Positions 33,030-41,530 of a stretch of 64,000 bases of DNA are shown here, piece by piece. The position numbers and the translations under genes are program-made. Within the stretch, counting starts at the first letter, position 1; each line of letters begins with the position of its first letter. The notes beneath the pieces were generated by a model. That model searched no databases. It worked only from the letters and a program-made list of their open reading frames with translations, and was not told where the DNA came from. This DNA comes from Kineococcus rhizosphaerae (GTDB taxonomy: Bacteria > Actinomycetota > Actinomycetes > Actinomycetales > Kineococcaceae): positions 186,001-250,000 of the forward strand of contig NZ_PVZF01000003.1 of NCBI RefSeq assembly GCF_003002055.1, read 5' to 3'.

Positions 33030-34814
33030 TCACCCGACGCCGTGCCGCTGCAGCCACATCTCCAGCAGGGCCAGCTGCCACAGCACGTTGGAGCCGAGGG
33101 GTGTCCGCTCGGTGTTGGGGTCGGCCAGCAGGCGGTCGACGACCTCGGGCCGGAACAGGCCGCGGCGCCTGGCCGCCGGGTCGGTCAGCGCCTCGCGCAC
33201 CCGGTCCAGGTAGGGCCCCTGCAGCTGCCGGATCGCCGGCACCGGGAAGTACCCCTTCGGCCGGTCGATGACCTCGTCGGGCACGAGTCCGCGCGCGGCC
33301 CGCTTCAGCACGCCCTTGCCGCCGTCGGCCAGCTTCAGCTGCGGCGGGATGCGCCCGGCGAACTCCACGAGCTCGTGGTCCAGGAACGGGACCCGCGCTT
33401 CGAGGCCGTGCGCCATGGTCATGGTGTCGACGCGCTTGACCGGGTCGTCGACGAGCATGACGGTGGTGTCGTTGCGCAGGGCCGCGTCGACGGCCGTCTC
33501 GGCGCCGGGGGCGGCGAACGCCTGGCGGGTGAAGTCGCCGGCGGCGTCGGAGTCCGGCAGCCACTCGGGGTTCAGCACGTCGGCGAGCCCGCGGTGGCTG
33601 CGGTCGAAGAACACCCGGGCGTACTCCGCCACGGCCCGCTCGCGCGGGACCCCGGCCAGCGGCGGGTACCAGTCGTACCCGCCGAGCACCTCGTCGGCGC
33701 CCTGCCCGGACTGCACGACCTTGACGTGCCGGGAGACCTCCTCGGACAGCAGCAGGAACGCCACGCAGTCGTGGCTGACCATGGGCTCGCCCATGGCGGC
33801 CACGGCGTCGTCGATCCCGGGCAGCAGCCGGGCGCTGTCGACGTGCAGGCGGTGGTGCGCGGTCCCGAACCGGCGGGCGACGAGCGAGGAGTACTCGTAC
33901 TCGTCGCCGGACTCCCCGCCCGCGGCGTCGAACCCGATGCTGAAGGTGGCGAGGTCGCGCTGACCGGCCTCGGCCAGCAGCGCGACGACGAGGCTGGAGT
34001 CCAGGCCCCCCGACAGCAGCACCCCGACGGGCACGTCGGCGACCATCCGCCGTTCGACGGCGATGCGCAGCCGTTCCAGCAGGCCCTGCTCCCACTCCCG
34101 GGGGGACAGGTCGGCGAACTCGGGCGAGCGCGTGAACTGCGGCACCCAGTACGTCGTGTCCCGGGTGGTGCCGTCGGGTTCGACGACGCGGACGGTGGCC
34201 GGCGGCAGCTTGCGCACCCCGGTCAGGACGGTGCGCGGGGCGGGCACGACGGAGTGGAACGTCAGGTACTGGGCCAGGGCGTCGCGGTCGAGGCTCGTGT
34301 CGACCCCACCGCCGGCCAGGAGGGCCTGGACGGTGGAGGCGAACCGGATCCGGTGGGGCTGCGCGTCGACGTACAGGGGTTTGATCCCCAGCCGGTCGCG
34401 GGCCAGCACGAGCCGGCCCGTGGCGTGCTCGTGGACGGCGATGGCGAACATGCCCAGGAAGTGCTCGACGAACGCGGTCCCCCACTGCGCGTAGGCCTTC
34501 GCGACCACCTCGGTGTCGGAGGTGGAGGCGAAGCGGTGCCCCGCGGCCGTCAGCTCGGCCCGCAGTTCGCGGTAGTTGTAGACGCAGCCGTTGAACACCA
34601 CCGAGACGCCCGCGGCGACGTCGACCATCGGCTGCGCACCCGCCGGGGACAGGTCGATGATCGACAGGCGGCGGTGCCCCAGCGCGACGGGGCCGCGGGC
34701 CCACAGCCCGTCGCCGTCGGGCCCGCGGTGCACCAGGCACGCCGACATCCGCACCACGGCACCGACGTCGGCCCCGGCCCCGTCGAACCTCAGCTCACCG
34801 GCCAGCCCGCACAC
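33030..34814 (-). CDS. Asparagine-synthase-family amidotransferase (NAGGN amidotransferase type)
   Basis: A 594-residue two-domain enzyme. The N-terminal glutaminase begins MCGLAGE with nucleophile Cys2 and continues with HRGPDGDG, FNGCVYNYRELR and STSDTEV; the synthase domain has the ATP pyrophosphatase loop SGGLDSS (268-274). It should amidate a carboxylate with glutamine-derived ammonia. The sequence recalls the amidotransferase of the N-acetylglutaminylglutamine amide (NAGGN) osmolyte pathway more than housekeeping AsnB. GTG start at 34814 overlaps the 3' end of the ligase gene by 20 bp, and the S9 peptidase follows, so the three are probably one operon. The substrate is likely the product of the upstream ligase. 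Confidence 0.85.
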   Translation of the reverse strand: MCGLAGELRFDGAGADVGAVVRMSACLVHRGPDGDGLWARGPVALGHRRLSIIDLSPAGAQPMVDVAAGVSVVFNGCVYNYRELRAELTAAGHRFASTSDTEVVAKAYAQWGTAFVEHFLGMFAIAVHEHATGRLVLARDRLGIKPLYVDAQPHRIRFASTVQALLAGGGVDTSLDRDALAQYLTFHSVVPAPRTVLTGVRKLPPATVRVVEPDGTTRDTTYWVPQFTRSPEFADLSPREWEQGLLERLRIAVERRMVADVPVGVLLSGGLDSSLVVALLAEAGQRDLATFSIGFDAAGGESGDEYEYSSLVARRFGTAHHRLHVDSARLLPGIDDAVAAMGEPMVSHDCVAFLLLSEEVSRHVKVVQSGQGADEVLGGYDWYPPLAGVPRERAVAEYARVFFDRSHRGLADVLNPEWLPDSDAAGDFTRQAFAAPGAETAVDAALRNDTTVMLVDDPVKRVDTMTMAHGLEARVPFLDHELVEFAGRIPPQLKLADGGKGVLKRAARGLVPDEVIDRPKGYFPVPAIRQLQGPYLDRVREALTDPAARRRGLFRPEVVDRLLADPNTERTPLGSNVLWQLALLEMWLQRHGVG

Positions 34815-37380
34815 CGGTGTCCCCCTCCCGCGCGTCGGCGCCGCGGTCGACGAGGATCCACGTGTCCTTGGCCCCGCCCCCGCGCGAGGAGTTCACGACG
34901 AGGCTGCCCTCGGGGGCGACGCGGGTCAGCGCGACGTCGGCCAGGTGGCAGTCCGCGGCGCCGGTGCCGGTGACGTAGACGAACGCGCGCAGGTCGACCC
35001 GCCGGGGCTGCAGCGTGGCCTCGGTCCGGTTCCAGCTGGGCACCGAGGACAGGTCGACCACCTCCTGGGCCACCCAGTTCGCGGGGTCGGCGGCGATCTC
35101 GGCGCGGCGGGCGGCGACCTCGGCCGCCGAGGCCGCGGGACCGATGAGCACCCCCGCCCCGCCGTAGCCGTCGACGGGTTTGGTCACCAGTTCCCCGATG
35201 CGTTCGAGCACCGCGCGGCGCTCGCTCTCGTCGCTGAGGCGGTACGTGGGCACCGACTCCAGCAGGGGACGTTCCCGCAGGTAGTAGCCGATGAACTCCG
35301 GCACCGAGCGGTACATGGCCTTGTCGTCGGCGATGCCGTTGCCCGGGGCGTTGGCCAGCACCACCCCGCCGGCGGCGGCGACCTCGAAGACCTCCTCGCC
35401 CAGCGCCCGGCCGGTGCGGTCGCGCAGGTCCAGCAGTTCGTCGTCCAGGCGCAGGTACAGCACGCCCACCGGGTCCCCGGACGCCCGGTGCAGGACGACC
35501 CCGTCCCGCACGTCGAGGTCGTCGACGCCGGCCAGCAGCAGCCCGGCGCCGTCGGCGAGCTTGCGGTGCTCGAACCAGGCGCCGCTGGCCGGGCCGCTGG
35601 ACAGCAGGACCGCCCGCGTCCCCGGCCGCGACCGGGCGAGCAGGGTCGAGCGCAGCCGCTCGAACGCCGTCGCGGGGTCCAGCAGGGCCGGTGGCCGCGG
35701 CATCCCGGGGACGACGGCGTCCATGAGGGCGCGGGCGGCGACCCCGTAGGCGACGCCGCTGGGGTTGCGGACGTTGTCCTCCAGGACCCGCCAGCCGCCG
35801 TACTCGTTGCGCACCAGGTCGAAACCCGCCACGGGAGCCCGCACGACGCCGGCCGGCAGCCGCCGGGCGCGGTCCTCCCAGCCCGGGGCGCCCACGACGG
35901 CGGCCCGGTCCAGCACTCCGTCCTCCACGATGCGCTGCTCGCCGTAGACGTCGCGCAGGAAGCACTCGATGGCGCGCGCCCGCTGGACCAGGCCGTGCTC
36001 GAGCTGCGTCCACTCGTGCTGGTGGATCATGCGCGGCAGCAGGTCGACCTCGAAGGGCTGCTCGCGGGTGCCGTCGGGTCCGGCGACGACGTAGGCGAGG
36101 TGGCGCTGGGCGGCCCACGCGTCGCGCGCGGCCCCGGTGATCGCCATGCCCTCCGGGCCCAGGGCCCGCACGTGCTCGATGACCTCCCGGTACACCGGCC
36201 GCGGCTGCGCGTTGAGGCCGACGGCCTCGTCCCCGGCGCGGCTGCGGTACCGGCGCAGCACGGGGGTGGCCGGCGACTCGCCGGCGGCGGCGCCGTGGGT
36301 CTCCTCCACCACCTGGCGCACGACGTCGTCGAGCTGGCCGTGCTCGACGAAGGCCGCCCGCTGGCGGTCCGCGGAGTTGCCCCGGGCCAGGGTGGCCTCG
36401 GTGAGGTCGGTGACCTCGTCCCAGTCGCCGAGCTCCTCCAGCTGGGGGCGCAGGCGGTGCAGCAGGGAGCGGACCGCGACGGGGGCCGGGACCGGGCGGG
36501 GGTGCTCGCCCTCGGCGAGCAGGTCGCCGGACAGCCCGCCGCGGGCGGCCTGCCAGATGCCGGCCCGGTACAGCGGGGCCGCCTGCTGCACGCGGGGCCG
36601 TCCCGCGAGGACGTCGAGCTCGGCGGCGCGGACGGCGGCGCGGAACAGGCCGGCGATGAGGACGGCGTCGTCGACGAGCGGGCAGGCGTCGCAGACCCGC
36701 AGCTCCAGGGTGGGCGCGTGCGAGCTGGGCCGGACGTCGAAGTAGGCCATCTTGCGGTCGGCGATGACGCCGGAGGCGATGAGGTCGTCCAGCAGCTGGT
36801 CGTACCGGGCCGCCGAGCTCAGCTCCCCGGTCGTGCCGGCGGAGGGCCAGCGCTGCCAGATGGTGGTCCGGATGCTGGCGTACCCGGTGTTCTGCCCGTT
36901 CCAGAACGGCGAGCTGGCCGACAGCGCCAGCAGGACGGGCAGCGTGGGGGCGACGCGCTGCATGATCTCCACCGCGAGGTCGCGGTCGCTGACGCCCACG
37001 TGGATCTGGGTGCCGCAGATGAGCTGCTCGTCGACCAGCAGGCGGTACTGCTCCTGCATGCGCCCGTAGCGGCCGGTGGCGGTCAGCTCGAAGTCGCTGA
37101 AGGTCGAGCGCGGGGCGGTGCCGACCGCGGCGACCCCGAGACCGTCGCGGGCCGCGGCCTCGACCAGGCCCTTGCGCAGGCGCAGCAGTTCCTCGCGCAG
37201 CTCGGTCAGGGTGCGCACCACCGCGGTGTTGGTCTCGACCGTCGTGCGCTGCAGCTCCGCGGAGTACCACGTCTGGTCCAGCCGCGACAGCACCTGCGGG
37301 GCGCGGGCGGACAACTGCCAGCTCTGCAGGTCGATGAGGTGGAGCTCCTCCTCGACGCCGAGCGTCAACTCTGCACCCAT
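34795..37380 (-). CDS. Fused carboxylate-amine ligase (GCS2) and circularly permuted ATP-grasp protein
   Basis: An 861-residue fusion. Residues 1-370 are a GCS2/YbdK-type ligase (LGVEEELHLIDLQSW; CGTQIHVGVSDRD; LELRVCDACP), joining an amine to a glutamate-like gamma or alpha carboxylate. Residues 390-850 are a circularly permuted ATP-grasp type 2 domain (DNVRNPSGVAYGV; TKPVDGYGGAGVLIGP; NSSRGGGAKDTWIL), a second ATP-dependent carboxylate ligase. One polypeptide could make two amide or peptide bonds. ATG at 37380 follows TAGCGT by 6 nt. The gene overlaps the amidotransferase by 20 bp. No GNAT domain is present, unlike the NAGGN synthetase. The product is unknown. Confidence 0.85.
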   Translation of the reverse strand: MGAELTLGVEEELHLIDLQSWQLSARAPQVLSRLDQTWYSAELQRTTVETNTAVVRTLTELREELLRLRKGLVEAAARDGLGVAAVGTAPRSTFSDFELTATGRYGRMQEQYRLLVDEQLICGTQIHVGVSDRDLAVEIMQRVAPTLPVLLALSASSPFWNGQNTGYASIRTTIWQRWPSAGTTGELSSAARYDQLLDDLIASGVIADRKMAYFDVRPSSHAPTLELRVCDACPLVDDAVLIAGLFRAAVRAAELDVLAGRPRVQQAAPLYRAGIWQAARGGLSGDLLAEGEHPRPVPAPVAVRSLLHRLRPQLEELGDWDEVTDLTEATLARGNSADRQRAAFVEHGQLDDVVRQVVEETHGAAAGESPATPVLRRYRSRAGDEAVGLNAQPRPVYREVIEHVRALGPEGMAITGAARDAWAAQRHLAYVVAGPDGTREQPFEVDLLPRMIHQHEWTQLEHGLVQRARAIECFLRDVYGEQRIVEDGVLDRAAVVGAPGWEDRARRLPAGVVRAPVAGFDLVRNEYGGWRVLEDNVRNPSGVAYGVAARALMDAVVPGMPRPPALLDPATAFERLRSTLLARSRPGTRAVLLSSGPASGAWFEHRKLADGAGLLLAGVDDLDVRDGVVLHRASGDPVGVLYLRLDDELLDLRDRTGRALGEEVFEVAAAGGVVLANAPGNGIADDKAMYRSVPEFIGYYLRERPLLESVPTYRLSDESERRAVLERIGELVTKPVDGYGGAGVLIGPAASAAEVAARRAEIAADPANWVAQEVVDLSSVPSWNRTEATLQPRRVDLRAFVYVTGTGAADCHLADVALTRVAPEGSLVVNSSRGGGAKDTWILVDRGADAREGDTGVRAGR

Positions 37381-37386
37381 CCGCTC

Positions 37387-37392
37387 ACGCTA
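37387..37392 (-). promoter_or_regulatory. Leaderless -10 box of the ligase-amidotransferase-peptidase operon
   Basis: TAGCGT on the minus strand ends 6 nt before ATG 37380. The gap from here to 37609 (about 215 bp) holds no gene that I can support, only the hairpin at 37560-37596. Confidence 0.55.
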
Positions 37393-37559
37393 GACCGGAT
37401 GCGCGATCCTGCCCCCGGAGCGGGCCCACGAAACCCAACGTTTACGTGCCGAGCCCCTGACGTCACTGCGGGTGGAGGTGAGGTCACTGCACGTCCCGGG
37501 TGCGGGGGCGGGGGCCGGACCTCGTCGTCGCAGGTCCGTGGGGACGCCCCGGGGCGGGT

Positions 37560-37596
37560 CCGCGGGTCCGCACCGCCGCTGCGGCGGGACCCGCGG
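37560..37596 (-). terminator. Hairpin terminator after the TPR gene
   Basis: A 10-bp perfect outer stem (37560-37569 with 37587-37596) encloses a smaller CCGC/GCGG stem. It starts 14 bp past the TPR-protein stop on the minus strand. Confidence 0.55.
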
Positions 37597-37609
37597 GCAC
37601 GCCGGGAGG

Positions 37610-37927
37610 TCAGACCTCCGCGCCGAGGACGTGGGCCATCACGCGGTGGCCCCGGGCCTCGCCGTGGCGGCTCTGGCGCTCCAGCGCCCGGGACAGGAGC
37701 AGGTGCGCGAACGCGTCGGACGGGCTGCGGCGGACGAGGTCGCGCGCCTGCTCCTCGGCCTTGCCGAGCATGGCCGCCCCGAAGTAGCTGCGGGCCAGGA
37801 GCTCGCGCAGGGAACGGTCGTCGGGGTGCCGGCGCACCAGGGGTTCGAGCGACCGGACGGCGTCGGTGAACCGGCGCTCGTCGAACGCGTCGCGGGCCAT
37901 CTCGAAGCTGAGCAGGTCGATGTTCAC
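37610..37927 (-). CDS. Small tetratricopeptide-repeat protein
   Basis: A 105-residue all-helical protein with about two and a half TPR units, visible in ARDAFDERRFTDAVRSLEPL, LRELLARSYFGAAMLGKAEE and FAHLLLSRALERQSRHGEAR. Start GTG at 37927 with GGAG 5 nt upstream. No signal peptide. Probably a protein-interaction module; partner unknown. It is divergent from the DUF1801 gene with a 51-bp shared region and has its own terminator-like hairpin. Confidence 0.82.
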   Translation of the reverse strand: MNIDLLSFEMARDAFDERRFTDAVRSLEPLVRRHPDDRSLRELLARSYFGAAMLGKAEEQARDLVRRSPSDAFAHLLLSRALERQSRHGEARGHRVMAHVLGAEV

Positions 37928-37965
37928 ACGGTCTCCAACCCCACCCCCGGGGGTGTTGTTCCGGG

Positions 37966-37971
37966 TAGCGT
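37966..37971 (+). promoter_or_regulatory. Leaderless -10 box of the DUF1801 gene
   Basis: TAGCGT ends 7 nt before GTG 37979. Confidence 0.5.
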
Positions 37972-37978
37972 GGCGACC

Positions 37979-38365
37979 GTGCCGGACAACGGGAAGACCC
38001 CCGCCCAGAACATCGACGAACTCGTCGAGCGCAGCGCCGGCTGGCGCGGTGAGGTCCTCGCGCAGTGCCGCCGGACCATCCTGTCCGTCGACGACGGGAT
38101 CGTCGAGGAGTGGAAGTACATGGGTGCCCCGGTCTGGGACCGGTACGGGACGCTCGTCGTCGGCGGGGTGTTCAAGGCCAAGGTGAAGATGGGTTTCCTG
38201 TGGGGTGCCTCGCTGGCGGACCCGAAGGGCCTGTTCAACGGTGAGCTCGGCGGGAACCAGCGCCGGTCGGTGGAGTTCGCCGAGGGCGACACCGTCGACA
38301 CCGAGGGGTTCGCCGACCTGGTCCGGGAAGCCGTGCGCCACAACGCGGCCAAGAAGAAGAAGTAG
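37979..38365 (+). CDS. DUF1801 family protein
   Basis: A 128-residue protein of the YdhG/DUF1801 fold, with EEWKYMGAPVWDRYGTLVVG, the VKMGFLWGASLADPKGLFNG segment and a basic C-terminus ending in several Lys. The family is widespread and structurally characterised but without a firm function. Start GTG at 37979 lies behind a TAGCGT box. The stop codon is only 1 bp from the convergent frameshifted metallopeptidase gene. Confidence 0.85.
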   Translation: MPDNGKTPAQNIDELVERSAGWRGEVLAQCRRTILSVDDGIVEEWKYMGAPVWDRYGTLVVGGVFKAKVKMGFLWGASLADPKGLFNGELGGNQRRSVEFAEGDTVDTEGFADLVREAVRHNAAKKKK

Positions 38366-38366
38366 T

Positions 38367-38724
38367 TCAGCCCCAGCCGAGCTCGTGCAGCCTCGCGTCG
38401 TCGAGGCCGAAGTGGTGCGCGATCTCGTGCACCACCGTGATCCTCACCTCCGCGACGACGTCGTCGCGGTCGCGGGCGATCGCCAGCGTGGGGCGCCGGA
38501 AGACCGTGATGCGGTCCGGCAGCGCGCCCGCGGCCCACCACGAACCGCGCTCGGTCAGCGGCGTCCCCTCGTACAACCCCAGCAGGTCCGGCCCGAAACC
38601 CTCCGGGGGGGTCGTCCTCGACGAGGACCACGACGTTGTCCATCGCCCGGGCCAGGTCGGCGGGGATCTCGTCGAGGGCGTCGGCGACGGCCTCCTCGAA
38701 CTCCTCGCGGGACAGGTGGACCAC
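38367..38724 (-). pseudogene. Zincin-like metallopeptidase family gene with a frameshift in a G7 tract
   Basis: Two frames together encode a normal 118-residue member of the small HExxH metallopeptidase family. The first 40 residues (MVHLSREEFEEAVADALDEI onward to VEDDPP) are in one frame from GTG 38724; the rest (EGFGPDLLGLYEGTPLTERG through VVHEIAHHFGLDD to HELGWG) is one base out. The switch is at the run of seven G at 38605-38611 on the plus strand; removing one G restores the frame. Total length 358 nt is one more than 119 codons. It is either a sequencing or assembly error, a recent null mutation, or slippage-controlled expression. The HEIAH zinc motif itself is intact. Confidence 0.8.
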
Positions 38725-38728
38725 GCGC

Positions 38729-39010
38729 CTAGCGGACCACGGCCGTCCGCCGGCTGTCGAGTTCGCGCACGGGCGAGCGCCCCCACCGCAACCGCTCCAC
38801 GAGGACCGCGTCCACCCCGACGCGCACGTCCGCGACCAGGGCCGACTCGGCGTGCACGTGGACCAGGGCCAGGTCGCGGGCCAGGGCGGGGGTCGTGGCC
38901 CGCACGGTCTGCACCCGGACGATCCCCGAGTCCGACCACGCGGCCGGGAAGGAGGTGGAGCGCCGGTGCGCGATGACGGTCACCCGGTAGCGGTGGTGCT
39001 CAGGCTGCAT
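38729..39010 (-). CDS. Small hypothetical protein
   Basis: A 93-residue basic protein starting at ATG 39010. It has no signal peptide or membrane segment; predicted beta/alpha alternation (YRVTVIAHRRSTSF, GIVRVQTVRATTPALARDLA) suggests a small folded domain. I do not recognise a family. GACGAT ends 6 nt before the start, fitting the leaderless pattern, and it lies 4 bp before the frameshifted metallopeptidase gene on the same strand. Existence is likely but not certain. Confidence 0.5.
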   Translation of the reverse strand: MQPEHHRYRVTVIAHRRSTSFPAAWSDSGIVRVQTVRATTPALARDLALVHVHAESALVADVRVGVDAVLVERLRWGRSPVRELDSRRTAVVR

Positions 39011-39127
39011 GCCTCGATCGTCACCGCGTCGTCGTCGCCTGTCGAACATCGGGTCTCAGCTCCGTCTCAGGTCGGCCCCCGACCCCACCACGGGGCGCCG
39101 GCCCCGGCGGTTCACCGGCCCGGCGGT

Positions 39128-39304
39128 TCAGCAGCAGCGGGCACCGGGCCGGACGGCCCGCGCGTCGGCGCGCCGGCGTTCGAAGGCGCCCCGGCTCAGC
39201 GGCGCGTGGCCGTGCTCGGCGCACCGGCCCAGGTACGCCTCCCAGCGCTCCTCGCCGTCGACCTGCCGCCGCGCCCAGCGCAGCGCCGCCCACACGCGTC
39301 TCAC
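39128..39304 (-). CDS. ybdD: YbdD/YjiX family small protein
   Basis: A 58-residue protein with the YbdD/YjiX ending GARCC and a body of the form YLGRCAEHGHAPLSRGAFER. The family almost always follows CstA and is thought to assist this transporter. GTG 39304 overlaps the cstA stop codon (GTGA), so translation is coupled. Last gene of the two-gene unit. Confidence 0.88.
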   Translation of the reverse strand: MRRVWAALRWARRQVDGEERWEAYLGRCAEHGHAPLSRGAFERRRADARAVRPGARCC

Positions 39305-41469
39305 GACCGGCCCCCGGCCCGGGCCCGCTCCAGCTCGCGCCGCTCGTCGGGCAGGACCACGATCCCGGCCGGTTCGACGAGCCGGGACTCCACGGCCGGC
39401 TCCTCCGTCGTCGGCAGCCCCCCGGCCCGCAGGGCCCGCACCACCACGACGGCGGCGTTGACGGCGACCACGAGCACCAGCAGCGCGAACACCGACTGCA
39501 GGACCCCGTTCACCGTCGAGTTCGTCACGACCTGCTGCATCTGCGCGGCGTCCTTCGCCGGGGCCAGGACCTGGCCCGAGGCCAGGGCGTCGGCGTACTT
39601 CGAGCGCTGCGCGAAGTAGCCGATGGCCGGGTTCGCGGAGAACACCTTCTGCCAGCTCGCCGTCATCGTGGCCACGAGGTCCCACGCCAGCGGGACGGCC
39701 GTGACCCACGCGTACCGGGCCTTGCCGTGCTTGACGAGCAACGTCGTCACGAGCGTCAGCGCGATCGCGGCGAGCAGCTGGTTGGCGATCCCGAACAGCG
39801 GGAACAGCTGGTTGATCCCGCCGAGGGGATCGGTGACCCCGGTGTAGAGGAAGTACCCCCACGCACCGACGACGACGGCGCTGGCCACGACGTTGCCGGG
39901 CCGCCAGGACAGGTCCCCGAACCTCTTCCAGACGTTGCCGACCGTGTCCTGCAGCATGAACCGGCCCACGCGCGTCCCGGCGTCGACCGCGGTGAGGATG
40001 AACAGCGCCTCGAACATGATCGCGAAGTGGTACCAGAACGCCTGCAGCCCACCGCCGAACGCCTGGTGGAACACCTGGGAGATCCCCAGCGCCAGCGCCG
40101 GGGCGCCGCCCGTGCGGGACACGACGCTGTCCTCGCCCACGGCCTGCGCCGCGCCGGCCAGGGCGTCGGGGGACGTCGTGAACCCCAGCCCGGAGACGAA
40201 GCGCGCGGCGGACTCGGCGGTGCCGCCCGTCGCCCCCGCCGGGGAGTTGACCGCGTAGTACAGCCCCTGGTCGATGACCGAGGCCGCGATGAGCGCGCTG
40301 ATCGCGACGAAGCTCTCCATGAGCATGCCGCCGTACCCGATGAGCCGGACCTGGCGTTCCTTCGCGACCATCTTCGGCGTCGTGCCGGAGGCGATGAGCG
40401 CGTGGAAGCCCGACAGCGCCCCGCAGGCGATGGTGATGAACACGAACGGGAACAGCGACCCCGCGAACACCGGCCCGTTCCCCTCGCGCGCGAACGACGT
40501 CACGGCGTCGTTGGCCAGCACCGGCCGCGCCACGACGAGGCTGACGGCCAGCAGGACGATGACGCCGACCTTCATGAACGTCGAGAGGTAGTCGCGCGGG
40601 GTCAGCAGCAGCCACACGGGCAGCACCGAGGCGACGAAGCCGTAGACCACGAGGGCGACCACGAGGGTCTGCGGCGTCAGCGTGAGGGCGCCGGCCAGGC
40701 CCCAGCTCTCCACGTACCCGCCGCCGACGATCGCGGCCAGCAGCAGGACCACGCCGACGCCGGTGGCCTCCAGGACCTTCCCGGGCCGCAGGTAGCGCAG
40801 GTAGACGCCCATGAACAGCGCGATGGGGATCGTCAGGGCGATGGAGAACACGCCCCACGGGGAGTCGGCCAGGGCGTTGACGACGATGAGCGCGAGCACG
40901 GCCAGGATGATGATCATGATGGCGAACACGGCGACGAGCGCCGCGACGCCGCCGACGAGGCCGATCTCCTCGCGGACCATCTGCCCCAGGCTGCGCCCGC
41001 CGCGGCGCATCGAGAAGAACAGCACCGTCAGGTCCTGCACGGCCCCGGCGAAGATCACCCCGACGACGATCCAGACGGTGCCCGGCAGGTAGCCCATCTG
41101 CGCGGCGAGCACGGGCCCGACCAGCGGGCCGGCCCCGGCGATGGCGGCGAAGTGGTGGCCGAACAGGACCCGCCGGTCGGTCACCTCGAAGTCGACGCCG
41201 TTGGCGTTCTTCTCCGCCGGGGTGGCCCGGCGGTCGTCGGCACCCAGCACCCGGTAGGCGATGAACCGGGAGTAGAACCGGTACGCGATCGCGTAGGACG
41301 CCAGCGCCGCGAACAGGATCCACAGGGCGTTGACGGACTCGCCGCGCGCGAGGGCCAGGACCGTCCAGCAGGCGGCGCCGACCACGGCCACCGCCGTCCA
41401 CACCGCGACCGACCGGGGTGAGGGGCGCCGTCGCGCCACCTCGAGGTGCTCGGACTGCAACCGGGACAC
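39301..41469 (-). CDS. cstA: Carbon-starvation protein CstA (pyruvate/peptide transporter)
   Basis: A 722-residue membrane protein with about 16-18 membrane segments. Family motifs include VLFGHHFAAIAGAGPLVGPV near the N-terminus, GTVWIVVGVIFAGAVQDL and the GFHALIASGTTPKM loop. CstA proteins import pyruvate and/or peptides during carbon limitation. Start at GTG 41469 is preferred over upstream in-frame starts because GGAGG lies 6 nt upstream. The C-terminal 70 residues after the last membrane segment are cytoplasmic. Coupled to ybdD by a 4-nt overlap. No linked two-component regulator is seen. Confidence 0.95.
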   Translation of the reverse strand: MSRLQSEHLEVARRRPSPRSVAVWTAVAVVGAACWTVLALARGESVNALWILFAALASYAIAYRFYSRFIAYRVLGADDRRATPAEKNANGVDFEVTDRRVLFGHHFAAIAGAGPLVGPVLAAQMGYLPGTVWIVVGVIFAGAVQDLTVLFFSMRRGGRSLGQMVREEIGLVGGVAALVAVFAIMIIILAVLALIVVNALADSPWGVFSIALTIPIALFMGVYLRYLRPGKVLEATGVGVVLLLAAIVGGGYVESWGLAGALTLTPQTLVVALVVYGFVASVLPVWLLLTPRDYLSTFMKVGVIVLLAVSLVVARPVLANDAVTSFAREGNGPVFAGSLFPFVFITIACGALSGFHALIASGTTPKMVAKERQVRLIGYGGMLMESFVAISALIAASVIDQGLYYAVNSPAGATGGTAESAARFVSGLGFTTSPDALAGAAQAVGEDSVVSRTGGAPALALGISQVFHQAFGGGLQAFWYHFAIMFEALFILTAVDAGTRVGRFMLQDTVGNVWKRFGDLSWRPGNVVASAVVVGAWGYFLYTGVTDPLGGINQLFPLFGIANQLLAAIALTLVTTLLVKHGKARYAWVTAVPLAWDLVATMTASWQKVFSANPAIGYFAQRSKYADALASGQVLAPAKDAAQMQQVVTNSTVNGVLQSVFALLVLVVAVNAAVVVVRALRAGGLPTTEEPAVESRLVEPAGIVVLPDERRELERARAGGRS

Positions 41470-41530
41470 GTTCCGCCTCCTCGCGGTCGTCTGTGCGTCT
41501 GCCCAGAAGACTCGCACGCCCGCCCGGCCG

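Noticed and set aside
33030-34814. Housekeeping asparagine synthetase AsnB.
   Set aside because: The catalytic residues fit, but the sequence blocks and the operon context resemble the NAGGN amidotransferase more; kept as an alternative only.
34795-37380. Glutathione, mycothiol or ergothioneine biosynthesis, suggested by the GCS2 domain.
   Set aside because: No other genes of those pathways are nearby, and the fusion and amidotransferase context points elsewhere.
37393-37609. A small gene in the gap before the ligase operon.
   Set aside because: No frame with a plausible start and recognisable product; only a hairpin terminator is supported.
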